A DNA stretch of 64,000 nucleotides from positions 1 through 64,000 of the forward strand of contig CAZCZL010000003.1 of assembly GCA_964503315.1 (NCBI GenBank), read 5' to 3'. Every line of letters starts with the position of its first letter. The first letter of the stretch is position 1. This document shows, in pieces, positions 60,325 to 64,000 of this stretch. The DNA is from FEB-12 sp964503315. GTDB taxonomy: Bacteria > Zixibacteria > MSB-5A5 > GN15 > FEB-12. Below the pieces are notes generated by a model that saw only the letters and a list, made by a program, of their open reading frames with translations, did no database searches and was not told the origin of the DNA. The position numbers were made by a program, and so were the translations under genes.

Positions 60325-60937
60325 TCCCAAGCCTGGCAGAGTGAAGCGAGCGAAACGGCTGACCCGGTCGTTTTTTGCGCGACCAACCCTCGAAGTTTGC
60401 CGCGACATACTCGGAAAGCATCTGGTATATTGCACACCGCGCGGAAAAGTGGCTGGAAGGATTGTTGAGGTGGAGGCGTATATCGGCGAAGATGATCCCG
60501 CCTGTCATGCCGCACCGGGGAAAACTGGTCGCTCGATCTATCTCTACGCCAAGCCGGGGGTCTCGTATATCTATCTCATCTATGGATTCTATTTTTGCCT
60601 GAATTTCGTGACGGAGCGTGAAGGGTTTCCAGCGGCAGTGTTGATCAGAGCGGTGGAACCGACCGACGGAGTGGAGTTGATGCGAAGGCAGACACCCGGC
60701 AAGCTCACGGAAAGCAGGCTGGCTTCAGGTCCGGGACGACTCTGTCGGGCGTTCGGTCTTACGCTGAAACAGAATGGATGGGATGTGGCGGATCGGGATT
60801 CAATTCTGTACCTTGAGGATCACCATGAGGGGCCGGTCAGGGCGGAGAGATCCCCGCGAATCGGCATAACCAAGGGAACGGACAAGCTCTGGCGATTCTT
60901 CGACCCAAATTCAAAAGCTGTATCTGGAACGAGATGA
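60308..60937 (+). CDS. mpg: 3-methyladenine DNA glycosylase, AAG/Mpg type
   Basis: A 209-residue base-excision enzyme of the AAG (Mpg) fold that removes alkylated purines. Signatures: LTRSFFARPTLEVCRDILGK, GRIVEVEAYIGEDDPACHA (catalytic Glu), YAKPGVSYIYLIYGFYFCLN and LASGPGRLCRAFGL. It overlaps the PHP gene by 17 nt at the GTG of 60308; a GTG at 60341 is another possible start. Part of a compact plus-strand run that continues to the M50 protease. Confidence 0.93.
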   Translation: MVATTDPKPGRVKRAKRLTRSFFARPTLEVCRDILGKHLVYCTPRGKVAGRIVEVEAYIGEDDPACHAAPGKTGRSIYLYAKPGVSYIYLIYGFYFCLNFVTEREGFPAAVLIRAVEPTDGVELMRRQTPGKLTESRLASGPGRLCRAFGLTLKQNGWDVADRDSILYLEDHHEGPVRAERSPRIGITKGTDKLWRFFDPNSKAVSGTR

Positions 60938-60978
60938 CGACGTATAAGGGGAGAGGCTGACAAGAAAGACGACACGGA

Positions 60979-61608
60979 ATGTTTGGACCTGATTTTTTAC
61001 AGAAGCTCGCGATAGGACTACCCATCCTTCTACTTTCGTTGACCGTGCATGAGTTTTTCCATGCCTGGACGGCGAAGAAGTTCGGCGACGACACGGCCGA
61101 ACGAATGGGGCGATTGACTCTCAATCCGATCGCGCATATCGACCTGATAGGGTTGCTGGTGATGATCGCTTCTCAGTTTCGGTTCGGGTGGGCGAAGCCG
61201 GTTCCGGTGAACCCAATGAATTTGAGGAATCCGCGAGTCGCAGATATCTGGATAAGCGCGGCTGGGCCAATCTCCAACTTTGGATTGGCTCTGATCGCAG
61301 GGATCATTTTCCGGGTAATGGCTGCCGGGTCAGCGGGCTTTCAGAACGTTCCCGATGCTGTGCCAATGATGCTTTCGTATGCGGTCTGGATCAACGTCAG
61401 TCTGGCGTTTTTCAATCTGATCCCGCTTTTTCCACTGGACGGTTCGCACATACTGAGAAATCTATTACCGCCACGCTACGACGAAGTGATGGACCGGTTT
61501 GAGTCTGTCGCGCCATTTGTACTACTTGGACTGGTGATGTTCGGCATGGTCTGGGTGATAATTGGACCAGCGGTAACATTTGTCGCACCGCTATTCCTGG
61601 GGGCATGA
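60979..61608 (+). CDS. Site-2-protease-like M50 membrane peptidase
   Basis: A 209-residue membrane metalloprotease. The zinc site HEFFH (His24-Glu25...His28) is in a first helix (LTVHEFFHAW), and the third ligand Asp is in NLIPLFPLDGSHI. No PDZ domain is present. It is the compact form found in many bacteria, close to the YwhC/SpoIVFB group. The substrate is unknown; such proteins cut membrane-embedded regulators. Weak SD. Confidence 0.9.
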   Translation: MFGPDFLQKLAIGLPILLLSLTVHEFFHAWTAKKFGDDTAERMGRLTLNPIAHIDLIGLLVMIASQFRFGWAKPVPVNPMNLRNPRVADIWISAAGPISNFGLALIAGIIFRVMAAGSAGFQNVPDAVPMMLSYAVWINVSLAFFNLIPLFPLDGSHILRNLLPPRYDEVMDRFESVAPFVLLGLVMFGMVWVIIGPAVTFVAPLFLGA

Positions 61609-62290
61609 TACGGGCAACTCGAAACGCCATCAGACGGTCGCTTTCATACTACTGATCATGGCCATGGTCGTGGTAGGGATCGTATGTTCCAAGCCGCCTC
61701 GCACTCCGGACGAGACTGTTCAGTCCGACAAAGTGAAGGCGTTTCTCTTTGACGCAGAACTTCGTCGAGCGGGGAAGCCGACCTCGTTTCGCTTGGAGAT
61801 ATTTCAAACTGACAGCGTCATGGCGCTTTCGGGGAGAGGGTATCTGGGTAAGGGGGCGTTGCGCGGGCGAGCGACCGCTGATTCGCTTATCTGCTATTTC
61901 CCATCCACCAATGAGTATGTGCAGGAGCCGGTGCTGAACCTGATGCATGCTCTGGAGTGTCAAGTCGCGCCGCAGGGGATCAATCTGGTGGAGTTGCTCG
62001 ATCGCATGCCGGATTCGGTCGCACTGGATTCAACAATCGAGGTAGTCGCTAACTACCAGGAGCTCAAGCGCCCACGATTCATAATCTATATTGAGAATTG
62101 CCCCTGGCAGATGGAGCTCGCATACCGGTCCGAGGCGATCGGCCAGTGGCGATTGGATGAGTTTTTCTTTTTTGACGGCAAGGAGACCCGCCTGAAGGCG
62201 ACGTGCCGTGAATATAAACCCGCCGTCACTCTCAAACCGGAGCGCTTCCAAGTCCGCATTCCCGCCGAGGCTCAGCGGATAACTCCCTGA
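61580..62290 (+). CDS. Lipoprotein with LolA/LolB-like fold, putative
   Basis: 236 residues if started at TTG 61580, which is needed to give a full lipoprotein signal (TVAFILLIMAMVVVGIVC, about 19-36); it overlaps the M50 stop by 29 nt. The rest is beta-rich (FRLEIFQTDSVMALSGRGY, LRGRATADSLICYFPSTNEY) and reminds of LolA/LolB-like lipoprotein carriers or DUF4292. If so, it would act in outer-membrane lipoprotein or lipid traffic, fitting the ABC exporter that follows. The fold call is an inference. Confidence 0.6.
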   Translation: MSHRYSWGHDTGNSKRHQTVAFILLIMAMVVVGIVCSKPPRTPDETVQSDKVKAFLFDAELRRAGKPTSFRLEIFQTDSVMALSGRGYLGKGALRGRATADSLICYFPSTNEYVQEPVLNLMHALECQVAPQGINLVELLDRMPDSVALDSTIEVVANYQELKRPRFIIYIENCPWQMELAYRSEAIGQWRLDEFFFFDGKETRLKATCREYKPAVTLKPERFQVRIPAEAQRITP

Positions 62291-62371
62291 GCTGTCTTGT
62301 TTTTCCCCTCGTTGACAAACCGCTCGTAATTGGCGATGTTGCTGGATTAAACCGACTTACCTGAGGCATTG

Positions 62372-64000
62372 GTGAATCTCTATCGGCGCACATTTTCGGT
62401 CCTGGTCCCTTATTGGCGGCAACTGACTGTTGCCTCGCTCTCCGCGGCACTGAATGCGCTCTTGTCGGGTCTGCTCATCTGGATGGTCGGACCGCTCTTG
62501 AACACGCTTTTCAAAGTGGGCGGCATTGGCGGGGTGCCGTCGGTGACGCCTGAAACTTCAACTGCTCCTTTGGGCGATATGGCCAAAGGGTTCGATTCAA
62601 TCAAGGAAGTAATGAAGGGATGGGTGGACAGTCTGGTGCAGGCGGAGTCGCCGTCGCGGATGCTCTTCAACTTCTGCGTCCTGATCATGGTGGTCGTCGT
62701 CCTGAAGAACCTCTTCCTGTATCTTCAGGGATTCTACATGGCCTATGTTCAGCAGGCGGTGGTTCGCAAATTCAGGAACAGCCTTTTTGAGAAATATCTT
62801 CGGCTGTCACTCGACTATTTTCAGGCCCGGCGGACTGGCCATATCATGTCGCGGGTCACAAACGACGTGGTGGTCTTGAACGAGTCGATTGACCTGGGAT
62901 TCAATCGACTGGTGACTGACTCGCTCTTCACCCTGATGCTGATAAGCTTCCTCGTGATCCTTAGCTGGAAGTTGACCCTGCTGGCGATGGTGGTCCTTCC
63001 GGTGATATTCGGATTCATCTGGTTCATCGGCAGAAAGCTCCGCAAGTACTCTGAACGATCCCAGGAGAGAATGGCTGACGTAACATCGGTGCTCGAAGAG
63101 TCGGTCAACAACGCCCGGATCGTCAAAGCCTTCTCCATGGAGAAGTTCGAGCAGGAGAAGTTTTTCGCGGCTACGCAGAACTACTTCAAGGCCTTACTGC
63201 GCATGACGCGCATCAGGCACCTGGCGTCGCCGATCAACGACACGTTGGCGACTACGGCCGGCGTGATAATTCTGCTCTACGCGGGCTCGCGGATCGTGGC
63301 CGGGAGTGGGGAACTAAGCGCGGCGGATTTTATGACGTACATCCTGGCGATGTTCTCGCTTATCAAGCCGGTCAAGGATCTGAGTCAGATACATATAAAG
63401 TTGCAGGAGGGGATGGCGGCCGCGGAACGGGTGTTTGAAGTGATCGATACAGGAGAGAAGATCACGGAGCCGGCGCATCCGAAGCAGATCGACACTTTCC
63501 AGGATGCTATTCGATATGAGAAGGTCAGTTTCAGCTACAATCCGGGAGAGCCGGTGCTTCGCGAGGTCTCTTTCGATGTCAAACGCGGGGAGATTGTGGC
63601 GGTCGTTGGTCCGTCAGGGGCCGGGAAGTCAACGCTGTTCGACCTGCTTCCCCGGTTCTATGATCCGCAACAGGGGGAAATTACGATCGATGGTGTTGAT
63701 ATACGCGAACTATCGCTGTCATCGTTGAGAGGTTTGCTGGGGATAGTCACACAGGAGACCTTCCTGTTCAATGACACGATCATAAATAACATTGCCTACG
63801 GAATGCAGGGAGTAGCGAAGGAATCCGTGATCGAGGCGGCGAAGGCGGCCAATGCCCATGATTTCATCATGCAGTTTGAGCATGGATATGATACACAGGT
63901 GGGAAATCGCGGTGTTATGCTGTCTGGTGGACAGCGGCAGCGGCTGGCGATCGCACGAGCACTGCTCAAAAATCCGCAGATCCTGATCTTCGATGAAGCG
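62372..64000 (+). CDS. MsbA-like ABC exporter (permease-ATPase fusion), 3' end cut off
   Basis: Starts at GTG 62372 (GAGG five nt upstream) and is open for 543 codons to the window end. The six-helix exporter domain covers about 1-360 (LVPYWRQLTVASLSAALNAL; YFQARRTGHIMSRVTNDV with the coupling pattern). The ATPase domain follows (about 375 on) with Walker A GPSGAGKST, signature LSGGQRQRLAIARALL and Walker B ILIFDEA at the very end. Relatives flip lipid A or other lipids; with the mla-like and LolA-like genes in the window, envelope lipid export is likely. Confidence 0.92.
   Translation, partial: MNLYRRTFSVLVPYWRQLTVASLSAALNALLSGLLIWMVGPLLNTLFKVGGIGGVPSVTPETSTAPLGDMAKGFDSIKEVMKGWVDSLVQAESPSRMLFNFCVLIMVVVVLKNLFLYLQGFYMAYVQQAVVRKFRNSLFEKYLRLSLDYFQARRTGHIMSRVTNDVVVLNESIDLGFNRLVTDSLFTLMLISFLVILSWKLTLLAMVVLPVIFGFIWFIGRKLRKYSERSQERMADVTSVLEESVNNARIVKAFSMEKFEQEKFFAATQNYFKALLRMTRIRHLASPINDTLATTAGVIILLYAGSRIVAGSGELSAADFMTYILAMFSLIKPVKDLSQIHIKLQEGMAAAERVFEVIDTGEKITEPAHPKQIDTFQDAIRYEKVSFSYNPGEPVLREVSFDVKRGEIVAVVGPSGAGKSTLFDLLPRFYDPQQGEITIDGVDIRELSLSSLRGLLGIVTQETFLFNDTIINNIAYGMQGVAKESVIEAAKAANAHDFIMQFEHGYDTQVGNRGVMLSGGQRQRLAIARALLKNPQILIFDEA

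Overview
The window looks like a chromosomal segment of a Gram-negative bacterium of the FCB superphylum, most likely candidate phylum Zixibacteria or a close relative. This is inferred from gene content: C-terminal secretion/sorting tails of the NYPNPFNP type, secreted proteins with dockerin and cohesin modules, an MlaE/F/D lipid-transport set, the alternative Bacteroidetes-type GlmU, a mitochondrial-type citrate synthase, and many SD-led genes mixed with apparently leaderless ones. Most of the window is ordinary core genome. The only clearly foreign-looking stretch is the AT-rich island at about 52.6-53.6 kb. No rRNA, CRISPR array, insertion sequence or prophage was seen. Layout, left to right: 0-3.6 kb holds the tail of a secreted protein, an intergenic palindromic repeat, the cysK-cysE cysteine operon and a dockerin-bearing sugar dehydrogenase. 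3.7-8.4 kb has a DnaQ exonuclease fused to a WYL domain, divergent from a small ORF plus a histidine ammonia-lyase with a Thr-Ser-Gly MIO triad, then an LtaS-like membrane sulfatase. 8.4-16.1 kb holds an ECF sigma/anti-sigma/YbjQ operon, a DUF1028 protein, a secreted M28 peptidase, and a zinc-ribbon TPR protein - ComF - XerD - GGDEF run. 16.2-25.7 kb holds an OPT transporter, a cohesin-domain secreted protein, the mla-like operon and a set of small enzymes (VOC, DUF6265, DinB, zinc-ribbon, SnoaL-like, DJ-1). 25.8-31.9 kb is sugar metabolism (alternative GlmU, GalT, GlgA, a membrane glycosyltransferase) and two tRNAs. 32-44.8 kb holds ferredoxin, DUF1573, SPOR, an S9 peptidase, a large zinc-ribbon/TPR membrane protein with a two-CW partner, a lipoprotein and two sensor kinases. 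44.8-52.5 kb holds citrate synthase, a GlcD-like oxidase, FmdB, two transporters, a flavin reductase and a fluoride-resistance operon behind a fluoride riboswitch. 52.6-58.7 kb has a PIN-domain pair and the prfB-pta-aspC-pckA central-carbon cluster. 58.8-64 kb holds MBL hydrolase, PHP, AAG glycosylase, M50 protease, a lipoprotein and an MsbA-like ABC exporter cut by the window end. How they work together: citrate synthase, PEP carboxykinase, aspartate aminotransferase and Pta sit close together around the TCA/gluconeogenic node, and GlgA/GalT/GlmU feed glycogen and envelope sugars. MlaEFD, SPOR, LtaS-like, MsbA-like and LolA-like proteins serve the envelope. The most noteworthy non-protein signals are a textbook fluoride riboswitch whose platform masks the crcB ribosome site, two strongly supported orphan small-RNA genes (minus 32.43-32.51 kb; plus 40.46-40.63 kb) that share exposed C-rich, anti-Shine-Dalgarno-like loops, an intrinsic terminator whose 3' arm is the ribosome site of the next gene, four genes whose -10 box lies exactly 6 nt before ATG (predicted leaderless mRNAs), a CRP/FNR-type palindrome over the citrate synthase start, and the prfB programmed frameshift. 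All calls come from reading the sequence; no database search was run.
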